NCBI GenBank assembly: GCA_964585575.1
Contig: CAZPEM010000072.1
Span: 1 to 16,318, forward strand
DNA: 16,318 nt
Reading direction: 5' to 3'
Origin: UBA4655 sp964585575
GTDB lineage: Bacteria; Planctomycetota; Planctomycetia; Pirellulales; UBA1268
Below are positions 1-7,940 of the stretch, piece by piece. The notes beneath the pieces were generated by a model. It saw only the letters and a list, made by a program, of their open reading frames with translations, made no database searches and was not told the DNA's origin. Within the stretch, counting starts at the first letter, position 1; each line of letters begins with the position of its first letter. The position numbers and the translations under genes are program-made.

Positions 1-62
1 GCACGGGCAGCCCCTCACGGTCGACTCTGGTCAACGCTGCCGGGTTCGGGCCTGCCCATGCC
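1..62. repeat. Partial copy of the dispersed repeat also found at the right end
   Basis: Positions 2-24 are identical to 16296-16318 (23 bases). Positions 32-59 match 16163-16190 at about 23 of 28 bases, around a shared GGGTTCGGG core. The block also contains an imperfect inverted pair, GGGCAGCCCC (5-14) against GGGCCTGCCC (47-56), so it could fold as a hairpin downstream of mcsB. There is no T-tract, so I do not call it an intrinsic terminator. The copy is cut by the window edge. Confidence 0.75.
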
Positions 63-86
63 ACGTCTCCGGGCCCCGCGCGGCGG

Positions 87-1190
87 TCAGTTCACGTTCG
101 TCGAGGAGCCGCCGTCGGCGGTCTCGAAGTACTGGCGGAGGTAGCGGGCCCGCTCGATGTTGCGGTCGTTCGTGTCGAGCTCGACGCCGCGGAGCTTCTG
201 GAGGTGGGCCGGCTGCGTGCGGACGAGCAGCACGTTGATGTCGGAGATCTTCAGGTCGCCGATGAGGCCGAGCAACACGCCCATGCGGACCCGCGAGAGG
301 TGCTGCATGGTCTCCTCGGCGCTGATCGTCTGGGCGGTGCGGAGGATGCCGATCGCGCGGCTCACCTGGTCGTGGATGTTGAGCTGGCTCTCGCGGACGA
401 GGAACTCGCGGGCGCGTCGCTCGTACTCGATCAGCACGGGCACGACCTCCCCCACCTGCTGCAGGAGCTGCTCCTCGGTCTTGCCGAGCGTCGTCTGGTT
501 GGAGATCTGGTAGAAGTCGCCCATGGCCTGCGAGCCCTCGCCGTAGAGCCCGCGCACCGCCAGCGAGATCTTGTGGAGGCTGCGGAAGACCTTGTCGATC
601 TGGCGGGTGATGACGAGCGCCGGCAGGTGGAGCATCACGCTCACGCGGATGCCGGTTCCCACGTTCGTCGGGCAGGCCGTCAGGTAGCCGAGCCGGGCGT
701 GGTAGGCGTAGGGAACGACCTTCTCGATCTGGTCGTCCACCGAGCGGATCTGGTCCCAGGCGCCGGCGAGGTCGAGCCCGCTGTGCATGCACTGGATGCG
801 GAGGTGATCCTCCTCGTTGATCATGAGGCTCACCTGCTCCATGCCGTCGATCGCGACGCTCCTCGCTCCCTGCGCCTCCGCATGCTCGCGGCTGATCAGT
901 TGCCGCTCGACGAGGAACTGCCGGTCGATCTCCTCGAGTCGGCCGACGTCGATGTACTCGAGCCGGCTTCCGACCTGCGACGACGCGATCCGCTCCCGCA
1001 GGTAGCGTTCGATCTCGCCCCGGTCCTGCTCGCTGGCTCGGCTCACGAAAGGATAGTGGGCGACGTTCCGCGCGAGCCGCACACGGCTGCTCATGACGAT
1101 GTCCGACTCGGGGCCCGTGCCACGAAGCCATTCGCCGATCGATTGGGTGAGGGTGTCGATGTCCACGTCGCTGTCCCGGTCGCCTTTCAC
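87..1190 (-). CDS. mcsB: Protein-arginine kinase McsB
   Basis: An ATP:guanido phosphotransferase of 367 residues, the usual McsB length. The family phosphorylates arginines on misfolded or regulatory proteins and so marks them for the ClpCP protease in the cytoplasm. Visible signatures are SSRVRLARN (34-42), the guanidino-kinase loop NEEDHLRIQ (125-133) and the active-site cysteine C173 in TACPTNVGTG. The C-terminal region from about residue 260, with RMGVLLGLIGDL, is the McsB-specific helical domain that separates it from creatine and arginine kinases. The start is GTG: GTGA overlaps the mcsA stop by 4 bases, and AAGGA lies 11 bases upstream, which suggests translational coupling. No ctsR or clpC gene is in the window. 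Assignment is firm; the natural substrates in this organism are unknown. Confidence 0.96.
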   Translation of the reverse strand: MKGDRDSDVDIDTLTQSIGEWLRGTGPESDIVMSSRVRLARNVAHYPFVSRASEQDRGEIERYLRERIASSQVGSRLEYIDVGRLEEIDRQFLVERQLISREHAEAQGARSVAIDGMEQVSLMINEEDHLRIQCMHSGLDLAGAWDQIRSVDDQIEKVVPYAYHARLGYLTACPTNVGTGIRVSVMLHLPALVITRQIDKVFRSLHKISLAVRGLYGEGSQAMGDFYQISNQTTLGKTEEQLLQQVGEVVPVLIEYERRAREFLVRESQLNIHDQVSRAIGILRTAQTISAEETMQHLSRVRMGVLLGLIGDLKISDINVLLVRTQPAHLQKLRGVELDTNDRNIERARYLRQYFETADGGSSTNVN

Positions 1191-1771
1191 GGCCCCGTTC
1201 GTCCTTCATGGCCCGGCGGCTCCCCGGTCGAGCCGCCCTCGTCGGGCCGCTCGGACGCCGCATCTTCGATGGTCCGGATGCCGTCGCGGAGTTCCTTCGC
1301 CCGCTCGTAGTCCTCGGCCGCCACGGCCTCACGCATTCCGCGCCGCATGCCGATCGCGGCTGAGAGCGGCTCCGTGCCTTCCGGATGGCGGCTCGACTTC
1401 CTTCCCACGTGCTCCGTCGCCCCGTGGATGTTGGAGATGAGAGGCTCGAGCTCCTTCTCGAACTGAACGTAATCGTGCGGGCAGCCAAGGCGGCCCTGGT
1501 TTCGAAACTCGAAGAACGTGATGCCGCACATCTCGCAGGCCCGCTGGTCGAGCATCGCCAGTTCGTCGGCCGTCTGCCCGACGCCGAGCGGTCCGACGAG
1601 CCCGCCGCCCGACGGCTCGCCGGCCTTCCCGGAAGGCTGCGGACTCGACGACTCCGACTGGTTCAAATAAGCCCGTGCATGATCCTCGCAGAGGTGGAGT
1701 TCGCTGATCTCCCCCGCCTCGAGTTCCGTGATGTGGAACACGGCGGGCTTCGGGCACTGCTGGCACTTCAT
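1187..1771 (-). CDS. mcsA: McsA-like zinc-binding UVR-motif activator of McsB
   Basis: A 194-residue protein with the McsA layout. Two cysteine/histidine clusters probably bind zinc: C3-x2-C6 with C28 and H31, and C79-x2-C82 with C97 and H99. A UVR-type helical motif follows at about 149-171 (AVAAEDYERAKELRDGIRTI), the module also seen in UvrB, UvrC and ClpC. McsA activates McsB and links it to substrates or ClpC. The stretch between the two clusters (about 38-70) is rich in Ser, Gly and Pro and looks like a linker; a similar acidic, Gly-rich tail ends the protein. It is the first gene of the mcsAB operon. I see no clear Shine-Dalgarno before the ATG at 1771; a candidate -10 lies about 30 bases upstream. 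The family is clear from motifs plus the adjacent mcsB. Confidence 0.9.
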   Translation of the reverse strand: MKCQQCPKPAVFHITELEAGEISELHLCEDHARAYLNQSESSSPQPSGKAGEPSGGGLVGPLGVGQTADELAMLDQRACEMCGITFFEFRNQGRLGCPHDYVQFEKELEPLISNIHGATEHVGRKSSRHPEGTEPLSAAIGMRRGMREAVAAEDYERAKELRDGIRTIEDAASERPDEGGSTGEPPGHEGRTGP

Positions 1772-1803
1772 GGTCGGGCATCCGTCGGGGAGCGGTCCGG
1801 GGA

Positions 1804-1809
1804 ATCATA
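1804..1809 (-). promoter_or_regulatory. Candidate -10 element for mcsAB
   Basis: On the minus strand this reads TATGAT, matching TATAAT at five of six bases, and it would start RNA about 25 bases before the mcsA ATG. I see no good -35 at 16-18 bases spacing, so this is weak. The rest of the divergent mcsA/trpE gap (1772-1959) shows nothing firm: no Trp-rich leader peptide and no terminator-like hairpin with a T-tract that would suggest attenuation of trpE. Confidence 0.28.
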
Positions 1810-1959
1810 GCGGGTCAGCGTGTGTCCGGTCCCGTCGGGTTGTTTCCGGGCGGCTGGGCAGGCTAGTCTTTCGAGGTCGAAAAGATCCATCGCCGCCACG
1901 GCCCCGAGGCCGTTCGACCGGCCAAAAGAGCCGTCCGCAAGGCATCTCCGCCCGCCCGC

Positions 1960-3477
1960 ATGAAGCACTTTCCCGATCCTGGCCGTTTTCTCGAATTGGC
2001 GTCCCGCCACCGGCTGGTCCCGGTCTACCGGCGGCTGCTCGCCGACGGGCTCACCCCGCTGGCCGCATTCTCCAGGATCGAGGCGGGGGCGGCGAGCTGC
2101 CTCTTCGAGAGCGTGGTCGGCGGTGAGAAGATCGGTCGCTATAGCTTTCTCGCGGCCGACCCATTCCTGCGTTTCGAGGCCCGCGGCCGTCGCATCGCGA
2201 TCCACGATGAATCCGGAGAGCGGTGTTTCGAGGTGGACGACCCGCTCGAGGAACTGCGGCGACGGATGGAGCCGTTCACCCCGGCGAGGCTGCCGGAACT
2301 TCCGCCGTTCACCAGCGGTGCCGTCGGCTACGCCGCGTACGACGCGGTTCGGTATGTCGAACGGCTGCCGGACGTTCCCCCCGACGACCTCGGCCTTCCG
2401 GACGTGAGCTTCGCGTTCTACGACCGGATGATCGTCTTCGACAACGTCACCAAGACGCTCGACGTCGTCGTGCTCGCGCGGATCGACGACGCCTCGGCCG
2501 CCGGCATCGAGGCCGCCCGGATCGCCGCCTGCCGGCGGGTGGATGAAACGGTCGCCCGCCTCGCGGCCCCGGCCGCCTGGCCGCAGCCGGACGACATCGA
2601 CGTCCGCGGCGGCCCCCCTTCCCCGGCCGGCTCGACCTTCACGCGGGAGTCGTTCACGGCGGCCGTCGAGCGGGCCATCGAATACATCCACGCCGGCGAC
2701 ATCTTCCAGGTGGTGCTCAGCCAGCGGTTCGAGACGCCGTTCGACTGCCCGGCGATCGAGCTCTATCGAACCCTGCGGGTGGTGAACCCGAGCCCGTTCA
2801 TGTTTCTGCTGCGGACTCCCTCCGTCACGCTCGTGGGCAGCTCGCCCGAGATCATGGTTCGCGTCGTCGACGGGATCGTCACGGTGCGGCCGCTGGCGGG
2901 CACCCGGCGGCGGGGAGGTTCGCCGGAGGAGGATATCGCCCTCGCGGAGTCGCTCCTTGCGGACCCGAAGGAGCGGGCCGAGCACGTCATGCTCATCGAC
3001 CTCGGCCGCAACGACGTCGGCAGGATCGCCGAGATCGGTTCGGTGAAGCTCAGCGACGTGATGAGCATCGAACGCTACAGCCACGTGATGCACCTGACGA
3101 GCAATGTCACCGGGCGGCTGGGGGGAGGTCGCTCCGCCTTCGACGCCCTTCGGGCCTGCCTCCCCGCTGGCACCGTCTCGGGCGCGCCGAAGATCCGGGC
3201 GATGGAGATCATCGACGAGCTGGAGCCGCGGAAGCGGGGGCCCTACGCGGGTGCGGTGGGCTACGTCGACTTCGGCGGATCGATGGACACCTGCATCGCG
3301 CTAAGAACCGCGGTGCTCAAGGACGGCATGGCCTACGTGCAGGCGGGCGCAGGGATCGTCGCCGACAGCGTGCCTGCGGCCGAATTCGAGGAGACGGTCA
3401 ACAAGGCCCGCGGCATGCTCGTGGCGATCGAGCTGACGAAGCGACGGCTGGCCGAGGCCTCCGGTGGCGGGGCATGA
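1960..3477 (+). CDS. trpE: Anthranilate synthase component I
   Basis: TrpE (505 residues) converts chorismate to anthranilate, using ammonia from the glutamine amidotransferase TrpG, and commits carbon to tryptophan. The N-terminal regulatory domain carries CLFESVVGGEKIGRYSF (about 47-63), equivalent to the LLES region that binds feedback tryptophan in characterised enzymes. The chorismate-binding domain shows VRPLAGTRRRG, DLGRNDVGRIA (from about 347), MHLTSNVTG, GTVSGAPKIRAMEI (from about 404) and AGAGIVADSVPAAEFEE near the end. GRND and the threonine in GTVSGAPK favour anthranilate synthase over p-aminobenzoate or isochorismate synthases, though TrpE/PabB separation by eye is not absolute. 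The ATG at 1960 gives a normal N-terminus but has only a weak, distant AAGG upstream. No trpG, trpD or trpC follows; the next gene starts 7 bases later and is an ABC ATPase. Confidence 0.95.
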   Translation: MKHFPDPGRFLELASRHRLVPVYRRLLADGLTPLAAFSRIEAGAASCLFESVVGGEKIGRYSFLAADPFLRFEARGRRIAIHDESGERCFEVDDPLEELRRRMEPFTPARLPELPPFTSGAVGYAAYDAVRYVERLPDVPPDDLGLPDVSFAFYDRMIVFDNVTKTLDVVVLARIDDASAAGIEAARIAACRRVDETVARLAAPAAWPQPDDIDVRGGPPSPAGSTFTRESFTAAVERAIEYIHAGDIFQVVLSQRFETPFDCPAIELYRTLRVVNPSPFMFLLRTPSVTLVGSSPEIMVRVVDGIVTVRPLAGTRRRGGSPEEDIALAESLLADPKERAEHVMLIDLGRNDVGRIAEIGSVKLSDVMSIERYSHVMHLTSNVTGRLGGGRSAFDALRACLPAGTVSGAPKIRAMEIIDELEPRKRGPYAGAVGYVDFGGSMDTCIALRTAVLKDGMAYVQAGAGIVADSVPAAEFEETVNKARGMLVAIELTKRRLAEASGGGA

Positions 3478-3484
3478 AACCGGC

Positions 3485-4156
3485 ATGATCCGCTTCGAGG
3501 GGCTCACGGTCGTTCGTGCGGGCGAGCGGGTGCTCGAGGACGTTTCGTTCGAGTCGCGTCCGGGCGACACCATCGCCCTGCTCGGCCGGAGCGGCAGCGG
3601 CAAGTCGGCGGTCCTGCTCGCGGCGGCCGGCGGGCTCCCGGCGTCGGCGGGCCGGATCGTCATCGAGCCTGGAACGCGGGTTGGCTACGTGCCGTCGATG
3701 CTCGCCGCGTGGCCGGTGGTGCGGGCCGACGAGTTTCTCGAGTTCGGCGGCATCGCCGCTGGTCTTTCGGGCAAGCCGCTGCACGGGGCGGTCGCCCGGG
3801 GATTGTCGATGGCCGGACTCGCCGACCGGCCCGGCATCCGGATCGACGCCCTCTCCGACGGCTACCGCAAGCGGCTGCTGCTCTCACGGGCGCTCGTCGA
3901 CGATCCCGACCTGCTGCTCCTCGACGACCCGTTCGTCTCGCTCGATCCGCCCGGCCGCCGCCAGGTCGAGCGGCTCGTCGGCGATGCCGGTCTTGCAGGA
4001 CGGACGGTCATCGCCGCGGTGAATGCCGCGAGCCTCGCCTCCTGCTGGTCGCGGGCGGTCTTGATCGAGGCAGGCCGTCTCGTCCGCGACGTTCCCGTTC
4101 CCCGTGGCGTCGACGAACTTCCGACGTGGGGGGAGACGCTCGTCGATCCCGGATAG
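3485..4156 (+). CDS. ABC-type ATPase with degenerate catalytic motifs
   Basis: A 223-residue nucleotide-binding subunit of the ABC transporter fold. The Walker A loop is intact (GRSGSGKS, 34-41) and the signature is LSDGYRKRL (from 123) rather than LSGGQ. Three other key sites differ from consensus: the Q-loop reads GYVPS (S71 for Gln), the Walker B end reads LLLLDDP (D148 for the catalytic Glu), and the H-loop reads AVN (N180 for His). It may therefore bind ATP but hydrolyse it slowly. Its overall look is that of ABC-2 exporter ATPases, but no permease gene is nearby. I prefer the ATG at 3485, 7 bases after trpE; an in-frame GTG at 3464 overlapping trpE would add seven residues. It appears co-transcribed with trpE. 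Substrate unknown. Confidence 0.85.
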   Translation: MIRFEGLTVVRAGERVLEDVSFESRPGDTIALLGRSGSGKSAVLLAAAGGLPASAGRIVIEPGTRVGYVPSMLAAWPVVRADEFLEFGGIAAGLSGKPLHGAVARGLSMAGLADRPGIRIDALSDGYRKRLLLSRALVDDPDLLLLDDPFVSLDPPGRRQVERLVGDAGLAGRTVIAAVNAASLASCWSRAVLIEAGRLVRDVPVPRGVDELPTWGETLVDPG

Positions 4157-4176
4157 CATCGATCCCGCCGACGGCT

Positions 4177-4713
4177 TCACCCGGCGGCCGACCATGCCCG
4201 CCGGACCTCCGACAGCCCCTCCGCGCAGAGGTCGAACTCGTCGCTCAACCGTTCGAGCACGCCGCGATCGACGCTGTCCGAGTCGTCGAAGAGAACGCTG
4301 GCGACGCGGTAGGCGCGTTTGCCGATGAGACGGTAGGTCACCAGCGGCAGGCCGACCGGACGCAACGGCGGTCCCTGCACCGGGTGGGGGCGATCGAGGG
4401 CCTCCGGATAGACGCCGGTCCAGAAGAGAGCGCAGTCGCCGAGCCGCCGGAAGCCCTCGCCGGCCGCGGCGTCGTGCCCGATCAACGCGAACATCTGCGA
4501 CTCCTCGAACGCGTCCTGGGCGACGACTTCTGCCTGCTCGTCGGTCACGGGGGGCCAGCCCGGAAGCTGATCGCTTCGGAGCGAACGGATGAGAAGCGTC
4601 GCCACGTAGTCGACGAGTGGAGGGTCGACCACTCCGAGCCGGGCATGAAAGGCATGCTCGGTGAGTCCCCGGAAGAAGCGGTCGATGTCGTCCGGCTTGC
4701 CTGCGGAATACAT
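4177..4713 (-). CDS. Conserved-looking protein of unknown function
   Basis: A 178-residue soluble protein with no signal peptide or membrane segment. I do not recognise a named family. The most distinctive parts are LGDCALFWTGVYPEAL (91-106) and YRLIGKRAYRVAS (127-139), which recall, from memory only, an uncharacterised bacterial group with a 'GD-x-x-LF-x-x-G-x-x-PE ... Y-x-x-x-G-x-x-AY' pattern. The N-terminal half is predicted mainly helical and includes MFALIGHD (74-81). The ATG at 4713 has AAGG 8 bases upstream and a TAAAAT -10 candidate further up. It lies 88 bases after trpA on the same strand, so it may also be read through from trpBA; it ends 20 bases from the convergent ABC ATPase gene. 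Codon usage resembles its neighbours, which supports a real gene. Confidence 0.8.
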   Translation of the reverse strand: MYSAGKPDDIDRFFRGLTEHAFHARLGVVDPPLVDYVATLLIRSLRSDQLPGWPPVTDEQAEVVAQDAFEESQMFALIGHDAAAGEGFRRLGDCALFWTGVYPEALDRPHPVQGPPLRPVGLPLVTYRLIGKRAYRVASVLFDDSDSVDRGVLERLSDEFDLCAEGLSEVRRAWSAAG

Positions 4714-4754
4714 GGCGCGACCTTTGCGAGAGCGAGGACGCGGTGCCTCCCAAT

Positions 4755-4760
4755 ATTTTA
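4755..4760 (-). promoter_or_regulatory. Candidate -10 element for the unknown gene at 4177-4713
   Basis: Read on the minus strand the site is TAAAAT, five of six bases of the -10 consensus, inside an AT-rich patch (4752-4760) that stands out from very GC-rich surroundings. It would give a leader of roughly 35 bases. The matching -35 position (4778-4783, CTGCCC) is poor. It would let the unknown gene be expressed independently of trpBA. Confidence 0.33.
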
Positions 4761-4801
4761 CCCTGGAGCCCGGCGCGGGGCAGCGGCATTTTCCGGCCGG
4801 A

Positions 4802-5609
4802 TCAGGCCGTCACGAGCTCTCGGACGAACGACTCGATCGAGTCGAGCAGCTGCGAGCGGGGCGTCCGCGGGGCGGCTTCGAGGTGACGCACGACCGCCGA
4901 GCCGACGATCGCCCCGTCGGCGACGCTCGCGACCGCCCGCACCTGCTCGGGGTCGCTCACACCGAATCCGACGAGCACCGGACAGTCGGTCACGCTCTTG
5001 AGCCAGCGGACCCGCTCGGCGAGTGTGTCGGGGAGCGCCGACCGCTCCCCCGTGACGCCGGCGACGGAAACGCAGTAGAGAAAACCGGTCGAGAGCCTCG
5101 CGATCTTCTCGGCCCTCTCGCGAGGCGTGGTCGGTGTCACGAGCCGCACGAGCGCGAGCCCCGCGGCCCGGCACGCCGCGTCGAGATCCGACGACTCCTC
5201 GAGCGGCAGGTCGGGCACCACGAGCCCGGTGAGCCCGGAGTCCTTCGAGGCGGTGACGAACGCTGCGATGCCCCGGCGGAAGATGATCGAGTAGCTCGTC
5301 ATGGCGACGAGCGGCATTGTGATCCGGCCGCGCGTGCGACGGGCCACGTCGAAGACGCTCTCCACGGTTGTCCCGGCGGCGAGCGCCCGCGTGTAGGAGG
5401 CCTGGATCACGGGCCCGTCGGCGATCGGGTCGCTGTAGGGGACGCCGAGCTCGCACACCGCCGCGGCGGCACGGTCGATTCGTTCGAGGGCCTCGACCGT
5501 GAAGTCGGCGTCGGGGTCGCCGACGGTGAGGAACGGGGCGAGGGAGGATATGCCGGCATCACGGCGGGCAAGCAGATGCCGTTCGAGCGTCGGGCGGGCT
5601 TTCGTGGCT

Positions 5610-5623
<14 letters not shown>
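4802..5623 (-). CDS. trpA: Tryptophan synthase alpha subunit
   Basis: TrpA (273 residues from this start) cleaves indole-3-glycerol phosphate to indole and glyceraldehyde 3-phosphate and passes indole to TrpB. The TIM-barrel landmarks are present: FLTVGDPD (31-38), ELGVPYSDPIADGP with catalytic E58 and D69, VPDLPLEES, the loop FLYCVSVAGVTGER, and the phosphate-binding GFGVSDPEQV and VGSAVV near the end. I chose the ATG at 5623 because GGGAGGG sits about 7 bases upstream and because an upstream in-frame start at 5656 only adds an unconserved basic stretch. It overlaps the end of trpB by 14 bases, so translation is probably coupled. Length matches the family (about 260-275). Confidence 0.97.
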
Positions 5624-6878
<1,255 letters not shown>

Positions 6879-6945
6879 GCGGTGGATAATTCCTCGTTCA
6901 ACGTGCCTGGGGGGCCGCCCGCCTTCGTCGGTCGAGCGTCTGGAG

Positions 6946-6951
6946 ATTGTA
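6946..6951 (-). promoter_or_regulatory. Candidate -10 element for trpBA
   Basis: On the minus strand the site is TACAAT, five of six consensus bases, about 67 bases before the trpB ATG in the 145-base gap shared with the divergent fpg. The -35 position (ATGGTA at 17 bases) matches only half. On the plus strand the overlapping TTGTAT (6947-6952) with TACCAT (6969-6974) at 16 bases spacing is an even weaker candidate for fpg. If both are real, the two divergent promoters overlap. Confidence 0.32.
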
Positions 6952-7023
6952 TCCCGTCGGCCCGCCGCTACCATCGCAAGAGACCGGCACGGCGAGTCGC
7001 CGGCGGAAACGAGGGACCCGGCG

Positions 7024-7887
7024 ATGCCGGAACTGCCCGAGGTCGAGACGATGTGCCGCGGAATCGCGGTGCTCCGTGGCCAGACCGTGAAGATGCTCAG
7101 CTTTCCGGTCCGGCGGGGACAGCGGCCGATCCCCTGCTCGCCCGCCGCCCGCACGATCGAAGGCCGCCTCGAGGCCGCCCGGCTGGTCGACGTTCGACGT
7201 CGCGGCAAACGCGCCGTGCTGGAGTTCGCCGCAGGCAGCGATCCGACGCCGGCGTTCCTCGTCATCGAGCCTCGGATGACGGGCCTCCTGCTCGTTGCCG
7301 ATCCCCCCACCGCCGATCATGTTCGTGTGCGGGTGCGGTTCCGGGCCGCGACGGCTCCCGATCTGCTCTTCTGGGACCGCCGCGGCCTCGGCACCGTCTC
7401 GCTCGTCGATGCGGCCGGCCTCGAGCGGCTGTGCGGTCGGGAGCGACTCGGGCCCGACGCCCTCGGGATCGACGGCGAATCATTGCGGGAGCGGCTCGGG
7501 CGTTCGAGGCGGCCGGTGAAGGCGGCGCTCCTCGACCAGAAGGCCGTGGCCGGCATCGGCAACATCTACGCCTCGGAAATCCTTTTTCGTGCCAAGGTCC
7601 ATCCGGCAAGGCGATGCCGGAGACTCGCGCGGGCGGCATGGAATCGGATCGCCGACAGTGCCAGATCGATCCTGTCCGAGGCGATCGCCGCCGGCGGCTC
7701 GACGCTCGGCGATGCAACCTACCGCACGGCGGAGAATCGTCCGGGCGGCTACCAGTCGCGTCATTGCGTCTACGCCCGGGCGGGGCGTCCCTGCCCGGAG
7801 TGCGCCGCGACGATCCGCCGCGAGGTGCTCGCGCAGCGATCCACGTTCTGGTGCCCATCCTGCCAGTCGGCACGCGGTGGGCGATGA
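7024..7887 (+). CDS. mutM: Formamidopyrimidine-DNA glycosylase
   Basis: Fpg/MutM (287 residues) removes oxidised purines such as 8-oxoguanine and nicks the DNA by beta/delta elimination. The N-terminus MPELPEVET supplies the catalytic proline (P2) and E3; the start is fixed by this and by GAGGG 8 bases upstream. K62 in RRGKRA matches the conserved lysine. The helix-two-turn-helix has VKAALLDQKAVAGIGNIYASEILF (N180), and the C-terminal zinc finger is C257-x2-C260-x16-C277-x2-C280 with R272. Two motifs deviate from the Escherichia coli type: IEPRMTG (81-87) in place of HLGMSG, and DRRGLG (118-123) in place of DPRRFG, the loop that fills the gap opposite the flipped base. The zinc finger and lysine argue for a functional Fpg rather than plant-type or Nei enzymes. 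Confidence 0.94.
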   Translation: MPELPEVETMCRGIAVLRGQTVKMLSFPVRRGQRPIPCSPAARTIEGRLEAARLVDVRRRGKRAVLEFAAGSDPTPAFLVIEPRMTGLLLVADPPTADHVRVRVRFRAATAPDLLFWDRRGLGTVSLVDAAGLERLCGRERLGPDALGIDGESLRERLGRSRRPVKAALLDQKAVAGIGNIYASEILFRAKVHPARRCRRLARAAWNRIADSARSILSEAIAAGGSTLGDATYRTAENRPGGYQSRHCVYARAGRPCPECAATIRREVLAQRSTFWCPSCQSARGGR

Positions 7888-7894
7888 AGGGGCG

Positions 7895-7903
7895 TGATAT
7901 GAT
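7895..7903 (+). promoter_or_regulatory. Extended -10 promoter candidate for the DUF3500-like gene and thiO
   Basis: TGATATGAT combines the TGn extension with TATGAT, five of six bases of the -10 hexamer. Extended -10 promoters do not need a good -35, and none is seen here (CGGTGG at 17 bases). It starts 8 bases after the fpg stop, giving a leader of about 30 bases before the ATG at 7941, and implies a transcript separate from fpg. Confidence 0.45.
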
Positions 7904-7924
7904 GGGAGGTGGTTGTCCGATCCC

Positions 7925-7931
7925 GAGGAGG
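7925..7931 (+). promoter_or_regulatory. Strong ribosome binding site deciding the start at 7941
   Basis: GAGGAGG lies 9 bases before the ATG at 7941 but leaves no spacing to the other in-frame ATG at 7932. This selects 7941 as the start, which also places the twin-arginine motif near the N-terminus as expected for an exported protein. Confidence 0.7.
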
Positions 7932-7940
7932 ATGATCCAG

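Noticed and set aside
1840..1869. TTGTTT-18-TAGTCT as a trpE promoter
   Set aside because: Only three of six matches in each hexamer; chance level in a gap this long.
1772..1959. Tryptophan attenuator or leader peptide before trpE
   Set aside because: No run of Trp codons in a short frame and no terminator hairpin with T-tract.
1768..3093. A 441-codon open frame antisense to trpE
   Set aside because: No motif or ribosome site; explained by strong third-position GC bias in trpE.
6879..7310. Long N-terminal extension of trpB
   Set aside because: Lies antisense to fpg, has no TrpB similarity, and the normal TrpB N-terminus begins at the ATG at 6878.
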